A stretch of DNA of 64,000 bases from Bradyrhizobium manausense. Its GTDB lineage: Bacteria; Pseudomonadota; Alphaproteobacteria; Rhizobiales; Xanthobacteraceae. The position numbers and the translations under genes are program-made. The stretch lies in NCBI RefSeq assembly GCF_018131105.1, contig NZ_JAFCJI010000001.1, positions 4,004,001-4,068,000 on the forward strand, given 5' to 3'. Positions 8,828 to 17,587 of the stretch are shown piece by piece. Under the pieces are notes generated by a model that saw only the letters and a program-made list of their open reading frames with translations, ran no database searches and was not told the origin of the DNA. The stretch's first letter is position 1. Every line of letters begins with the position of its first letter.

Positions 8828-9388
8828 ATGCAGGATTCCCAGAACAGCTCGCCGGTCTGGCACGGCACCACGATTTTGACCGTCCGCAAGGGCGGCAAGG
8901 TGGTGGTCGGCGGCGACGGCCAGGTCTCGATCGGCCAGACCGTCATCAAGTCCAACGCCAAAAAGGTCCGGAAACTCGGCAAGGGCGACGTGATCGGCGG
9001 CTTTGCCGGCGCTACCGCCGACGCCTTCACCCTGTTTGAGCGGCTGGAGAGCAAGCTCGAGCAGTATCCGGGGCAGCTCACCCGGGCCGCCGTGGAGCTC
9101 GCCAAGGACTGGCGCACCGACCGTTACCTGCGCCGGCTGGAGGCCATGATGATCGTGGCCGACAAGGACGTCTCCCTGGTGCTCACGGGCACCGGCGACG
9201 TGCTCGAGCCCGAGGCCGGCGTCATGGCGATCGGCTCCGGCGGCAATTACGCGCTGGCGGCGGCCCGCGCCCTTGTTGACACCGACAAGGACGCCGAGAC
9301 CATCGTCCGCCGCTCGCTCGACATCGCCGCCGACATCTGCGTCTACACCAACCGCAACGTCACCATCGAAGCGCTGACGGCCGGTTGA
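8828..9388 (+). CDS. hslV: ATP-dependent protease HslV, peptidase subunit
   Basis: Threonine peptidase of the HslUV (ClpYQ) complex, a bacterial proteasome relative. The 186-residue precursor has a short propeptide ending in VWHG before the catalytic Thr of TTILTVRKGGKVVVGGDGQVS; proteasome-type residues Lys and the GSGGNYALAAAR motif are present. I chose the ATG at 8828 because the frame further upstream encodes sequence antisense to hisB. Three bases separate it from the DUF2585 gene, and hslU follows, so the complex is encoded in one operon with an extra gene in the middle. A heat-shock promoter is expected but I could not point to one. Confidence 0.96.
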   Translation: MQDSQNSSPVWHGTTILTVRKGGKVVVGGDGQVSIGQTVIKSNAKKVRKLGKGDVIGGFAGATADAFTLFERLESKLEQYPGQLTRAAVELAKDWRTDRYLRRLEAMMIVADKDVSLVLTGTGDVLEPEAGVMAIGSGGNYALAAARALVDTDKDAETIVRRSLDIAADICVYTNRNVTIEALTAG

Positions 9389-9391
9389 GCG

Positions 9392-10000
9392 ATGACCTCG
9401 GCCCGCAGCGTCAACCCGACCCTATCAGCAATCCCGCCGCTCGCTTGGGTCGCAATCGCGCTGCTGTTGCTGGCGTCGCAGGCCTCGATTTTGTTTGCGA
9501 TGGGGCGGGTGCCGATCTGCACCTGCGGCTACGTCAAGCTCTGGCACGGCGTGGTCAACAGCTCGGAGAACTCCCAGCACATCGCCGACTGGTACAGTTT
9601 TTCGCACGTGCTGCACGGCTTCCTGTTCTACGGATTGACGTGGCTCCTGTTCTCGCGCCGCCTCACCTGGCCGGCCCGGCTCATCATTGCGATGCTGATC
9701 GAGGGCGCATGGGAGATCGTCGAGAACTCACCGTTCATCATCGAGCGCTACCGCGCCGGCACGATCTCGCTGGATTATTACGGCGACAGCATCGTTAACT
9801 CGGTCTCGGACACCTTGTTCATGATGCTCGGGTTCCTCGTCGCGCGCGTGCTGCCTGTTACAGCAACCATCGCGCTCGGGCTTGCTTTCGAGATCATGCT
9901 GGCGCTGCACATTCGCGACAATCTGACGCTCAACGTCCTGATGCTCATCCATCCGGTCGAGGCCGTGAAGCAATGGCAATCCGGCCCGCCGATCATTTGA
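9392..10000 (+). CDS. DUF2585 (UPF0314) membrane protein between hslV and hslU
   Basis: A 202-residue integral membrane protein of the DUF2585/UPF0314 family, found mainly in Rhizobiales. It has five or six hydrophobic segments and the family signature CTCGYVKLWHG and SQHIADWYSFSHVLHGF, rich in conserved His and Trp, followed by EGAWEIVENSPFIIERYR. Function is unknown. It starts three bases after the hslV stop and precedes hslU by 52 bp, so it is embedded in the protease operon. The conserved polar residues in membrane-adjacent positions could bind a metal or lipid, but that is speculation. Confidence 0.88.
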   Translation: MTSARSVNPTLSAIPPLAWVAIALLLLASQASILFAMGRVPICTCGYVKLWHGVVNSSENSQHIADWYSFSHVLHGFLFYGLTWLLFSRRLTWPARLIIAMLIEGAWEIVENSPFIIERYRAGTISLDYYGDSIVNSVSDTLFMMLGFLVARVLPVTATIALGLAFEIMLALHIRDNLTLNVLMLIHPVEAVKQWQSGPPII

Positions 10001-10008
10001 CGGTCAAA

Positions 10009-10032
10009 AAACCGGCTTGTCCCCGCCGGTTT
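10009..10032 (+). terminator. Hairpin between DUF2585 gene and hslU
   Basis: AAACCGGC and GCCGGTTT form an 8-bp stem with an 8-nt loop, followed by TCTAATCCT. It lies within the operon, 20 bp upstream of hslU, so it could reduce read-through or protect the upstream mRNA. The T-run is weak. Confidence 0.4.
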
Positions 10033-10052
10033 CTAATCCTAGCTAGGGTCCC

Positions 10053-11357
10053 ATGACAGACTTCTCTCCCCGCGAAATCGTTTCCGAACTCGACCGTTTC
10101 ATCGTCGGCCAGGCTGACGCCAAGCGCGCCGTCTCGATCGCGCTGCGCAACCGCTGGCGCCGGCAGCAGCTCGAAGGCTCCTTGCGCGAAGAGGTGCTGC
10201 CGAAGAACATCTTGATGATCGGTCCCACCGGCGTCGGCAAAACGGAAATCGCGCGGCGGCTTGCCAAGCTGGCGAATGCTCCGTTCCTGAAGGTGGAAGC
10301 GACAAAATTCACCGAGGTCGGCTATGTCGGCCGCGACGTCGAGCAGATCGTGCGCGACCTCGTCGAGGTCGCGATCGCCCAGGTGCGCGAGCGCAAGCGC
10401 AAGGACGTGCAGGCGCGCGCCCAGCTCGCCGCCGAAGAGCGCGTGCTCGATGCGCTCGTCGGTGCCAATTCCAGTCCGGCAACGCGGGAATCCTTCCGCA
10501 AGAAGCTGCGCGCCGGCGAGCTCAACGACAAGGAAATCGAGATCGAGACGCAGTCGTCGGGAAGCGGCATGCCGATGTTCGAAATTCCGGGCATGCCGGG
10601 CGCGCAGATGGGCGCGATCTCGATCGGCGACATCTTCGGCAAGATGGGCGGCCGCAGCAAGACACGCCGGCTCACGGTCGAGGGCTCGCACGAGATCCTC
10701 GTCAATGAAGAATCCGACAAGCTGCTCGACACCGACCAGCTGACGCTGGAGGCGATCAGCGCGGTCGAGAACAACGGCATCGTGTTCCTCGACGAGATCG
10801 ACAAGATCTGCGCCCGCGACGGCCGCGTGGGCGGGGACGTCTCGCGCGAGGGCGTGCAGCGCGACCTGCTGCCGCTGATCGAGGGCACCACGGTCTCGAC
10901 CAAGCACGGCGCGGTCAAGACCGACCACATCCTGTTCATTGCGTCCGGTGCCTTCCACGTCGCAAAACCGTCCGACCTGCTGCCGGAATTGCAGGGCCGC
11001 CTGCCGATCCGCGTCGAATTGCAGGCGCTGACCCGCGACGACATGCGCCGCATTCTCACCGAGCCCGAGGCCTCGCTGATCAAGCAATATATCGCGTTGA
11101 TGCAGACCGAGGGCGTGACGCTCGACATCACCGACAGCGCCATCGACGCGCTCGCCGACGTCGCGGTGGCTGTCAATTCCACCGTCGAGAACATCGGCGC
11201 GCGGCGGCTCCAGACCGTGATGGAGCGAGTGCTGGACGAGATCTCCTTCACCGCCCCCGACCGCAACGGCGAGACCGTGCGGGTCGATGCCGAGTTCGTA
11301 CAGAAGCATGTCGGCGACCTCGCCAAGAACGCCGACCTGAGCCGGTTCATTTTGTAA
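10053..11357 (+). CDS. hslU: ATP-dependent protease HslU, ATPase subunit
   Basis: AAA+ unfoldase that feeds substrates into HslV. The 434 residues show Walker A GPTGVGKTE at 57-65, the pore-loop neighbourhood TEVGYVGRDVEQIVRDL, the inserted I-domain (about 110-215, with a methionine- and glycine-rich stretch), Walker B GIVFLDEIDKI near 243-253, and the C-terminal sensor-2 region ending in NADLSRFIL, the tail that docks into HslV. The ATG at 10053 is preceded by AGGG. It ends the hslV-DUF2585-hslU operon. Confidence 0.97.
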   Translation: MTDFSPREIVSELDRFIVGQADAKRAVSIALRNRWRRQQLEGSLREEVLPKNILMIGPTGVGKTEIARRLAKLANAPFLKVEATKFTEVGYVGRDVEQIVRDLVEVAIAQVRERKRKDVQARAQLAAEERVLDALVGANSSPATRESFRKKLRAGELNDKEIEIETQSSGSGMPMFEIPGMPGAQMGAISIGDIFGKMGGRSKTRRLTVEGSHEILVNEESDKLLDTDQLTLEAISAVENNGIVFLDEIDKICARDGRVGGDVSREGVQRDLLPLIEGTTVSTKHGAVKTDHILFIASGAFHVAKPSDLLPELQGRLPIRVELQALTRDDMRRILTEPEASLIKQYIALMQTEGVTLDITDSAIDALADVAVAVNSTVENIGARRLQTVMERVLDEISFTAPDRNGETVRVDAEFVQKHVGDLAKNADLSRFIL

Positions 11358-11430
11358 TTCGGCTGGGCTCAGCTATTGATCGGGCCGTCGTCCCGGCGAA
11401 TGTCGGGACTGGTAGCCGCGACGGTCCTCG

Positions 11431-12552
11431 TTGAAACACATCCTGCAAAACCCCTGGCGGCTGCTGCTCGCGATCAATGCGGCGGTCGTCGCCGGCGTGT
11501 TCGCTCACAAGATCCAGCTGCCGCCTTACGTCCCTTACATCCATCTCATCGTCGACTACCATTTCGGCTTCATCAAGCGCGCGCTGATCGGGGCGATCGT
11601 TGCGCTGTTCACCGACAAGGTGCCGGTGTGGCTGGTGTTCGCGCTCGGCGGGGTGACGTGGCTGGTGACATCGGGGCTGTACGCGAGACTGTTCCAGAAG
11701 ACGTTCGGCTTCAGCGCCAGGACGCTGCCGCTGTTCGTCTTCATCGCGGGCTCGCCGTTCTTCCTGAAGAACTTCATGCACACGCTCGGCCATTTCGACA
11801 TCTATGGCTGTGCGCTGGCGATCATCCTGCTGCTGATGCCGGCGGGCTCGTTGCTGTTCGTGGCGACCGCCGCGCTGTTCTCGATCATTCTCGTTCTGAT
11901 CCACCACATTCATCTGCTGATGTATGTGCCGACGATCATCACCATCGTCGTGACCAGGCACTATCTCGCTTACGGCCTCAATCGTGGCAACGTCGCCTTC
12001 GGCATTATCGCTTTCGTCCTGGTCTCCGCGTTGTTCTTCGCCGCACAGTTCCTCGGGACGATGCCGATCCCGGAAGCGGATTTCGTTGCCTATCTGAAAA
12101 CACGGATGGTCGATCCCTCACGCACCGATCTGCTGCAATTCGCCTATATCTGGTATCAGCCGCTGGCGAAGGAGATTTCCGACACCTGGGGCCGCCTGCC
12201 GCACAACAGCCTCGGCATTCCCGTGTTCGCCCTGCTGATCTGGTTGCACACGCCGCTGTGGCGCTATTTTGCGAGCCTGATCGGCGCGCTTGCAAACGAG
12301 ATGCACCGACGCCTCGTGATCGCAGCATTGATCGGCATCAGTCTCGCCTATCTCGTGATGTTCGCGATGGTGTTCGACTATTCGCGCTGGATCTCGAACT
12401 GGGCAGTCTGCATGTTCCTGATCCTGCATGCGGTGAAGATGCTGCCGGCCAAGCAGGACACAGCGCCGATCCCCGCAGAGGACCAGAAGACCAATATCTT
12501 CGGCTTGATCATCACCCTGATCCCACGCGTCGGAATCGTGCGGCCGTTCTAA
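11431..12552 (+). CDS. Polytopic membrane protein of unknown function
   Basis: A 373-residue protein with roughly nine or ten hydrophobic helices and no domain I can name. The start is a TTG (MKHILQNPWRLL). Notable phrases are DYHFGFIKRALIG near the first loop and HTLGHFDIYG, LIHHIHLLMYVPT and FDYSRWISNW further on; conserved charged and aromatic residues at membrane borders recall integral membrane proteins of glycan or polyprenyl pathways, but I see no catalytic signature of GT-C or O-antigen polymerase proteins. It starts 73 bp after hslU and ends convergently with the Smr gene, sharing bases of the two stop codons. Treat as hypothetical. Confidence 0.75.
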   Translation: MKHILQNPWRLLLAINAAVVAGVFAHKIQLPPYVPYIHLIVDYHFGFIKRALIGAIVALFTDKVPVWLVFALGGVTWLVTSGLYARLFQKTFGFSARTLPLFVFIAGSPFFLKNFMHTLGHFDIYGCALAIILLLMPAGSLLFVATAALFSIILVLIHHIHLLMYVPTIITIVVTRHYLAYGLNRGNVAFGIIAFVLVSALFFAAQFLGTMPIPEADFVAYLKTRMVDPSRTDLLQFAYIWYQPLAKEISDTWGRLPHNSLGIPVFALLIWLHTPLWRYFASLIGALANEMHRRLVIAALIGISLAYLVMFAMVFDYSRWISNWAVCMFLILHAVKMLPAKQDTAPIPAEDQKTNIFGLIITLIPRVGIVRPF

Positions 12553-13139
12553 AACCTCGTCCGCCTGATCCGCACGTAGAGCGCGCCCTCGCCGCCATGG
12601 CCGATATGCGCCTCTTCGAACCCCACGACGAAAGCACGAAATTCCGGCAGGCTCAGCCATTCCGGCACCTGTCGACGCAGCACGCCGCTTTCGCCGCCGC
12701 TGCGGCCCTTGCCCGTGATGACGAGCACGAAGGTCAGGCCCTCGTGGTGGGCGCGATGCAGAAAGCCGGTCAGGGCGCGGTGCGCGCGCATCTGGGTCAT
12801 GCCGTGCAGATCAAGCCGCGCCTCGATCTCGCTGCGACCGCGCGACAGTTTTGCCCGTTCGCGCTTGCCGAGCGGGGCGAGCGGCGGGATCGCCGGCTTT
12901 GACGGACGCGGGGCGGGCGTAACAGCCAATGGCCGTGGCGACAGCGCGGGTTTGGCAACGTGAGCTGTGACCGCAAGCTCAGGGCGGGGCGCAGCATGCA
13001 CTTTCGTCGCGCGATGCTTCCGCAGCGGATTGACCTGCTTTGCGACGAGCTCCCACAGCTCGCGATCTTCCTCGGTGAGCACACGACGGCGCGGCGAGGG
13101 GCGCGGATCCAGCACGGGCGGACGGGACGATCGCTTCAT
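12549..13139 (-). CDS. Smr-domain protein
   Basis: A 196-residue protein with a basic, alanine/proline-rich N-terminal half and a C-terminal Smr (MutS2-related) domain. The domain shows LDLHGMT, HRALTGFLHRA, VLVITGKGR and the closing GGEGALYVRIRR. Smr domains have nicking endonuclease activity and in several bacteria act on mRNA at collided ribosomes. Its ATG overlaps the mltA stop (ATGA), so it is translated with mltA. The pairing of mltA with a Smr gene is common in Alphaproteobacteria; a functional link is not established by the sequence. Confidence 0.92.
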   Translation of the reverse strand: MKRSSRPPVLDPRPSPRRRVLTEEDRELWELVAKQVNPLRKHRATKVHAAPRPELAVTAHVAKPALSPRPLAVTPAPRPSKPAIPPLAPLGKRERAKLSRGRSEIEARLDLHGMTQMRAHRALTGFLHRAHHEGLTFVLVITGKGRSGGESGVLRRQVPEWLSLPEFRAFVVGFEEAHIGHGGEGALYVRIRRTRF

Positions 13140-14635
13140 TGCTGGTGGGAACGACTTTTCATGGGCCTGCGCGGTTCGCGCACAGGTTCTATCACAGGAC
13201 GCGGCGCCGGCAGCGGCACCGGCCCGGCAATTGCGACCGTCTCGTCCTTGACAGGGGTTGAAGCGGCCGGTTGCGGAAACAGCTTTGCAATCTTCTCCGA
13301 TGGCCGCGGATCCGGCACAGGCAACCTGGCGGCGCGCACGCTGGGATCGAGGCTCTTCGGCACCAGCATCACGAAATGCATGGCGTGTCGCAGCCGGCCC
13401 GAGACGCGGCCGGCATCAGCGCCCGCGCCAAAATAGAGATCGGCGCGTGCGGGACCGACGATGGCCGAGCCGGTGTCCTGCGCGATCATCAGGCGATGGA
13501 ACGGCGTCTTTGATCGCTCGGACTCGATCGGCAGCTCGCCCTCGATGAAGAACGGCGTGCCGTAGACGTGGAGCGATTTGTCGACCGCAATCGAACGGCC
13601 GGCGGTCAGCGGAATGCCTTGCGCACCGACCGCCTCGTCCTTGTCGGACAGATTGACCTCGCGGAAGAAGATGTAGGAGCGGTTCTGGCGCCGCAGCTCC
13701 TTGGCGCCATCGGGGTTCTGCGCCATCCATTCCCTGATCTTCTGCATCGACATCTCTTCCTTCGGGATGATGCCGCGCTCGATCAGGACGCGCCCCACGG
13801 CGGTGTAGGGATAGCCGTTGTAGGAATCATAATTGAGCCTGACGGTGCCGCCATCATCGAACTTGATCCGCGCCGAGCCCTGGATCTGGGCGAACAGCAG
13901 ATCGGTCGGGTCTTTCAGCCAGGCGATTTCCAGCCCGCGGCCGGCAATCTTGCCGTCCTCGATCTCGCCACGGTCGTAATAGGGCACGAGCTTGCGGCGG
14001 CCGATCTTGCGATAAACGGGTCCCTTGTTGGGCAGGCTGACCGAGGCCTGATTGAAGCCGCGCACGAACAGGTTCGAGGGGCGGCGATAGACCGGAACGT
14101 TGTAAACGTCTGTCTGCGTGCGCGATCCCTCGAGCACCGGCTCGTAATAGCCGGTAACGAAACCGTCGGGCTCACCAAGGCGCGAGATGCGCAGCGGCGA
14201 AAAGTTTTCCTCGAAGAAGGTCTTTGCCTTCGCGTCATCGGCCGCCTCGAGCAACTTGGCGGCGCGACAGGGTTCACTCAGCGAGCCGCCCAGAGCTTTC
14301 GACTCGGAAGCTCCGGTCTGCGCGTTGATCGACCGGCAGCTGGCGCGAAAGGTCTTGTAGGCCGCGAGATGGTCGTCGTCGGTCCAGCCCTTCACATCGG
14401 CCCAGGCCAGCGGCAGATATTGCGCACCGGGGATCTCGAACGGGAGAGGGAGCTGCGGATAGGGCAGCGCGCGCGGCGGAACCGCGGCGACTTGCGGAAG
14501 GTGATGGTAGTGGCTGCGGTAGTGACGCCGCGCAGCCTCGGCGCCAAGCGAAAACGAAGCCAGCACGACGAGACCTGCGCAAAGCGCCGTCGCGCTGTTC
14601 TTCAGAAAGATCTTAATTCGCGCTTCCGGTGCCAA
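13136..14635 (-). CDS. mltA: Membrane-bound lytic murein transglycosylase A
   Basis: Cleaves the glycan strand of peptidoglycan with formation of 1,6-anhydroMurNAc, acting in the periplasm. The sequence has a signal peptide (hydrophobic SATALCAGLVVLASFSLGAEA), the MltA barrel with VTGYYEPVLEGSRTQT and YPYTAVGRVLIERG, and the 3D domain with LMIAQDTGSAIVGPARADLYFGAG carrying catalytic Asp residues. The only sensible start is a TTG at 14635 that overlaps the Tim44-like gene by 23 bp; no lipobox is evident, so this form may be soluble. The proline-rich C-terminal tail (about residues 440-499) is outside the domain. Confidence 0.93.
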   Translation of the reverse strand: MAPEARIKIFLKNSATALCAGLVVLASFSLGAEAARRHYRSHYHHLPQVAAVPPRALPYPQLPLPFEIPGAQYLPLAWADVKGWTDDDHLAAYKTFRASCRSINAQTGASESKALGGSLSEPCRAAKLLEAADDAKAKTFFEENFSPLRISRLGEPDGFVTGYYEPVLEGSRTQTDVYNVPVYRRPSNLFVRGFNQASVSLPNKGPVYRKIGRRKLVPYYDRGEIEDGKIAGRGLEIAWLKDPTDLLFAQIQGSARIKFDDGGTVRLNYDSYNGYPYTAVGRVLIERGIIPKEEMSMQKIREWMAQNPDGAKELRRQNRSYIFFREVNLSDKDEAVGAQGIPLTAGRSIAVDKSLHVYGTPFFIEGELPIESERSKTPFHRLMIAQDTGSAIVGPARADLYFGAGADAGRVSGRLRHAMHFVMLVPKSLDPSVRAARLPVPDPRPSEKIAKLFPQPAASTPVKDETVAIAGPVPLPAPRPVIEPVREPRRPMKSRSHQQ

Positions 14636-15317
14636 CCAGCTTCCAGTTCGGATCGCGAGAGGTGACGTCGCGGGCGAAAGTCCAGATGTCGGTGATGTCG
14701 GCGACCTTGTCGGCGTTGCCGTCGACGATATTGCCGGCCTTGTCGCGGGTGACCGAGATCATCTGTGAGACGAAGCGGATCGTCAGCTGCGCCGTGCGAT
14801 CGCGCAGTTCGGCGCCGACCAGCTCGGCCTTGTCGATCGAGACGAAGCGCGTTTCGGTCTTCTGGTCGTTCTTCTCGCGATCCTTGATCGCGGCGTCAAA
14901 ACTCTCATAGACCTCCGACGACAGGAGGTCGCGCAGCGCGCGGCGGTCGCCATTGGCAAAGGCCAGCACGATCATCTCATAGGCGCCGCGTGCCCCCGAG
15001 ATGAAATGCCGCGGGTCGAAGGTGGAGTCCTTGTCGACGATGGCGTCGAGGCCCTGGGCGAGCGCGGTGCCCGGCTCGGTCAGGCCCTTCCAGCGGTCGG
15101 AGGGCGGGGTCGGCTCAGTCGTCGGCGCCGGCGGCGGCTGATCGATCACCTTGCCCGGCATGGTCACGACGTTCTTGTCGGGGGCACCCCCCAGCGCATT
15201 GCGCGCCGTGCGGTCGAACGGCGGCCGCTCATTGCCGGTTCGCTGCCCGAGCACGCTACGCAGTCTCAGGAAGATAAAGACCGCCAGCGCAAGGAAGATG
15301 ATGGTGTAAATGTCCAC
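14613..15317 (-). CDS. Tim44/TimA-family membrane protein
   Basis: A 234-residue protein with an N-terminal membrane anchor (VDIYTIIFLALAVFIFLRL), a proline- and charge-rich linker, and a C-terminal Tim44-like domain containing FDPRHFISGARGAYEMIVLAFANGD and DIWTFARDVTSRDPNW. In mitochondria Tim44 tethers the import motor; the alphaproteobacterial TimA proteins are inner-membrane proteins whose role is unsettled. I placed the start at GTG 15315-15317 because the protein then begins with the anchor, as in homologues; upstream codons up to 15431 look non-coding. It lies divergent from secB and upstream of mltA. Confidence 0.88.
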   Translation of the reverse strand: MDIYTIIFLALAVFIFLRLRSVLGQRTGNERPPFDRTARNALGGAPDKNVVTMPGKVIDQPPPAPTTEPTPPSDRWKGLTEPGTALAQGLDAIVDKDSTFDPRHFISGARGAYEMIVLAFANGDRRALRDLLSSEVYESFDAAIKDREKNDQKTETRFVSIDKAELVGAELRDRTAQLTIRFVSQMISVTRDKAGNIVDGNADKVADITDIWTFARDVTSRDPNWKLVGTGSAN

Positions 15318-15714
15318 GTCGTACCGCTTTCTGGTCTTCTTGGGGTCGCTGCCGGGAAAATCAATCCGGCCAGTAGACCGTTCCATACCCGAACGGCAAG
15401 ATGACATCACCATTTTAGGCCGGCGCGTCACGTCCGCCGGATGTAGGCACGAAATTTGGCCCGGCCAATGGCGCCTTTTGGCACAGCGGGAAGTGTAGCG
15501 CGTTTTATGCTTAAGGGGAAACCCGATCCTGGGCGGAAATCGCGCATCTTCAAGCGTTTAACGTGCAATATGGTATCCGGGGCGGGTGAAACGTCGCAGT
15601 TGTCAGCGTGGGCCGGATCGACCCGCCGGGGCCGTTCGTCCTTGTGGAATGAGGCGCCCCTATGGTAGCCAACCGCCGCGAAATTCAGCCCCAATCGGGT
15701 AAGGAGACACTTCG
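15318..15714. other. 397-bp divergent intergenic region between Tim44-like gene and secB
   Basis: No gene is supported here. It must hold the promoters for the leftward Tim44-mltA-smr operon and for secB. A short inverted repeat TTGGCCCGGCCAA occurs near 15458. I could not place a convincing -35/-10 pair. Confidence 0.5.
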
Positions 15715-16200
15715 ATGACCAACGGTAACGGCACCCCTCCCGAGGCGGCCCAGGCTCCCCAGCTCAACGTGCTGGCGCAATATACCAAGGACCTCTCGTT
15801 CGAAAATCCGAACGCACCGGGCTCGCTCCAACCGCAGAGCCAGCCGCCCCAGATCAACATCCAGATCAACGTCAACGCCAACAATCTCAGCGAAAGCGAG
15901 TTTGAGGTGACGCTGTCGGTCGAAGGCAAGGCCGAGACCGCGGGCAAGGTGATGTTCTCGTTCGAACTCGCTTATGCCGGTGTGTTCCGCATCACCAACG
16001 TGCCGCAGGAGAACCTGCATCCGCTGGTCATGATCGAGTGCCCGCGCCTGCTGTTCCCGTTCGCTCGCGAGATCATTGCGACCGCCGTGCGTGACGGCGG
16101 GTTCCCGCCGCTGATGCTGGACCCGGTCGACTTCGTCGGTCTCTATCGCCAGAACATGGAGCGGCAGATGGCCGCCCAGGGTCAGACCGGCCAGGCCTGA
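15715..16200 (+). CDS. secB: Protein-export chaperone SecB
   Basis: Tetrameric cytoplasmic chaperone that keeps preproteins unfolded and delivers them to SecA. The 161 residues show the family core: LNVLAQYTKDLSFENPNAP, QINIQINVNANN, the acidic strand ESEFEVTLSVEGKAE, and HPLVMIECPRLLFPFAREIIA. A start ATG is preceded by AAGGAGACACTTCG, a strong ribosome-binding site. It is alone on the plus strand between two leftward groups, convergent with dnaQ. Confidence 0.97.
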   Translation: MTNGNGTPPEAAQAPQLNVLAQYTKDLSFENPNAPGSLQPQSQPPQINIQINVNANNLSESEFEVTLSVEGKAETAGKVMFSFELAYAGVFRITNVPQENLHPLVMIECPRLLFPFAREIIATAVRDGGFPPLMLDPVDFVGLYRQNMERQMAAQGQTGQA

Positions 16201-16209
16201 TAGGCCAGG

Positions 16210-16926
16210 CTAGCCGGCAGGAAGAGCGGCTGGAGCGGGGAAGTACTCGTTCCAGATCGCCTTGTCGCCCATCGTTGCGATGAAAGCCCGATGGGCCTCG
16301 CGCTCGGCGTCTGACACCCGCGGCACAAGCGGAACAGGCCGTTGCCGCCGTGGTGCATCCCCACCGGCTTTGACGTGAATCTCCTGAGCTTCCGACGCCA
16401 GCAGGAGCTGCGATTGCCGCGCTCCGACCAGATCGACATAAACCTCTGCCAGGAGCTCGGAGTCGAGCAGTGCCCCGTGCTTGGTGCGGTGTGAATTGTC
16501 GATCGAATAGCGCGAGCAGAGATCGTCAAGCCGGTTCGACACGCCGGGATGCTTGCGCCGCGCCAGCAGCAGCGTGTCAACCAGCCGCTCCCGCGGGATT
16601 GCGGCACGCTTGATCCGGTCGAGCTCGGCATTGATGAAGCTGATGTCGAACGAGGCGTTGTGGATCACCAGCGGCGCATCGCCGATGAACTCCAGAAACG
16701 CGTCGACCACCTCGTGGAACAGCGGCTTGGTCGAGAGAAACTCGGCCGACAGTCCATGCACCGCGAAGGCTTCCGCCGGCATGTCCCGTTCAGGATTGAT
16801 ATAGACGTGATAGGTCTGTCCCGTCGGCATACGGTTGAAGATCTCGACGCAGCCGATTTCGACCAGACGATCGCCGCGCAGGGGATCGAGGCCGGTGGTT
16901 TCGGTATCGAGAACGATTTCACGCAT
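16210..16926 (-). CDS. dnaQ: DNA polymerase III epsilon subunit (3'-5' proofreading exonuclease)
   Basis: DEDDh exonuclease that proofreads the replicative polymerase. The 238 residues contain Exo I LDTETTGLDP (Asp7, Glu9), Exo II VIHNASFDISFI and Exo III HRTKHGALLDSELLAEVY. A C-terminal extension of about 50 residues carries the likely polymerase-alpha-binding segment. It is the last gene of the leftward run PPDK-regulatory protein, maf, coaE, dnaQ, an order conserved beside the replication origin in Alphaproteobacteria. Confidence 0.95.
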   Translation of the reverse strand: MREIVLDTETTGLDPLRGDRLVEIGCVEIFNRMPTGQTYHVYINPERDMPAEAFAVHGLSAEFLSTKPLFHEVVDAFLEFIGDAPLVIHNASFDISFINAELDRIKRAAIPRERLVDTLLLARRKHPGVSNRLDDLCSRYSIDNSHRTKHGALLDSELLAEVYVDLVGARQSQLLLASEAQEIHVKAGGDAPRRQRPVPLVPRVSDAEREAHRAFIATMGDKAIWNEYFPAPAALPAG

Positions 16927-16964
16927 GTTTCTGAGAGATCTAGGACGCCGTTTGAGGCGGCGAA

Positions 16965-17564
16965 TCAGGTCCGCCGCTGCGGCATCTTAACGACCTCGGC
17001 CAGGATATGGGTGATTTGCGCGCGCACCGGCTCGAGTCCGTGCGAGGTATCCACGACGAAATCGGCCCGCTTGCGCTTTTCGGCGTCGGGCATCTGCTTC
17101 GCAATGATGGCGTCGAGCTTGGCCTCATCCATGGTTCCACGCGACAGCACGCGCTCGCGCTGCAATTCCGGAGAGGTCGAGACCACGACAATGGCATCGA
17201 CGCGTTTCTCGCCACCGGTTTCGAACAGCAGCGGGATGTCGAGAACCACGACCGGTGCCTTGGCCGCTTCCGCATCAGCAAAGAATTTCTGCCGGGAGGC
17301 GCCGAGCATGGGATGGACGATCTGCTCGAGCTGCTTGATGGCGGCGGGATCGTGCACCACGCGCGCGGACAGCTTTGGACGATCGACCTTGCCGTCGCCA
17401 GTGGTGCCGGGGAAGGCGGCTTCGATCGCCGGCGCGGCCTCGCCTTCATAGAGCTGATGGACGGCAGCGTCCGCGTCGTAGACGGGAACACCGGCCTCCG
17501 CGAACAGTTTCGCGGTGGTGGATTTACCCATTCCGATCGAGCCGGTCAGTCCGAGAATCCGCAT
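16965..17564 (-). CDS. coaE: Dephospho-CoA kinase
   Basis: Phosphorylates dephospho-CoA at the 3' hydroxyl, the final step of CoA synthesis. The 199-residue NMP-kinase-fold protein starts with LGLTGSIGMGKSTTA (Walker A) and has DADAAVHQLY, VLDIPLLFETG and RVLSRGTMDEAKLDAI of the LID region. It lies 23 bp after maf and 38 bp before dnaQ. Together with coaA at 3903-4859 the window holds the first and last kinases of CoA synthesis. Confidence 0.96.
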   Translation of the reverse strand: MRILGLTGSIGMGKSTTAKLFAEAGVPVYDADAAVHQLYEGEAAPAIEAAFPGTTGDGKVDRPKLSARVVHDPAAIKQLEQIVHPMLGASRQKFFADAEAAKAPVVVLDIPLLFETGGEKRVDAIVVVSTSPELQRERVLSRGTMDEAKLDAIIAKQMPDAEKRKRADFVVDTSHGLEPVRAQITHILAEVVKMPQRRT

Positions 17565-17587
17565 CAGCGTAAACCAGTCCCTGTCAG

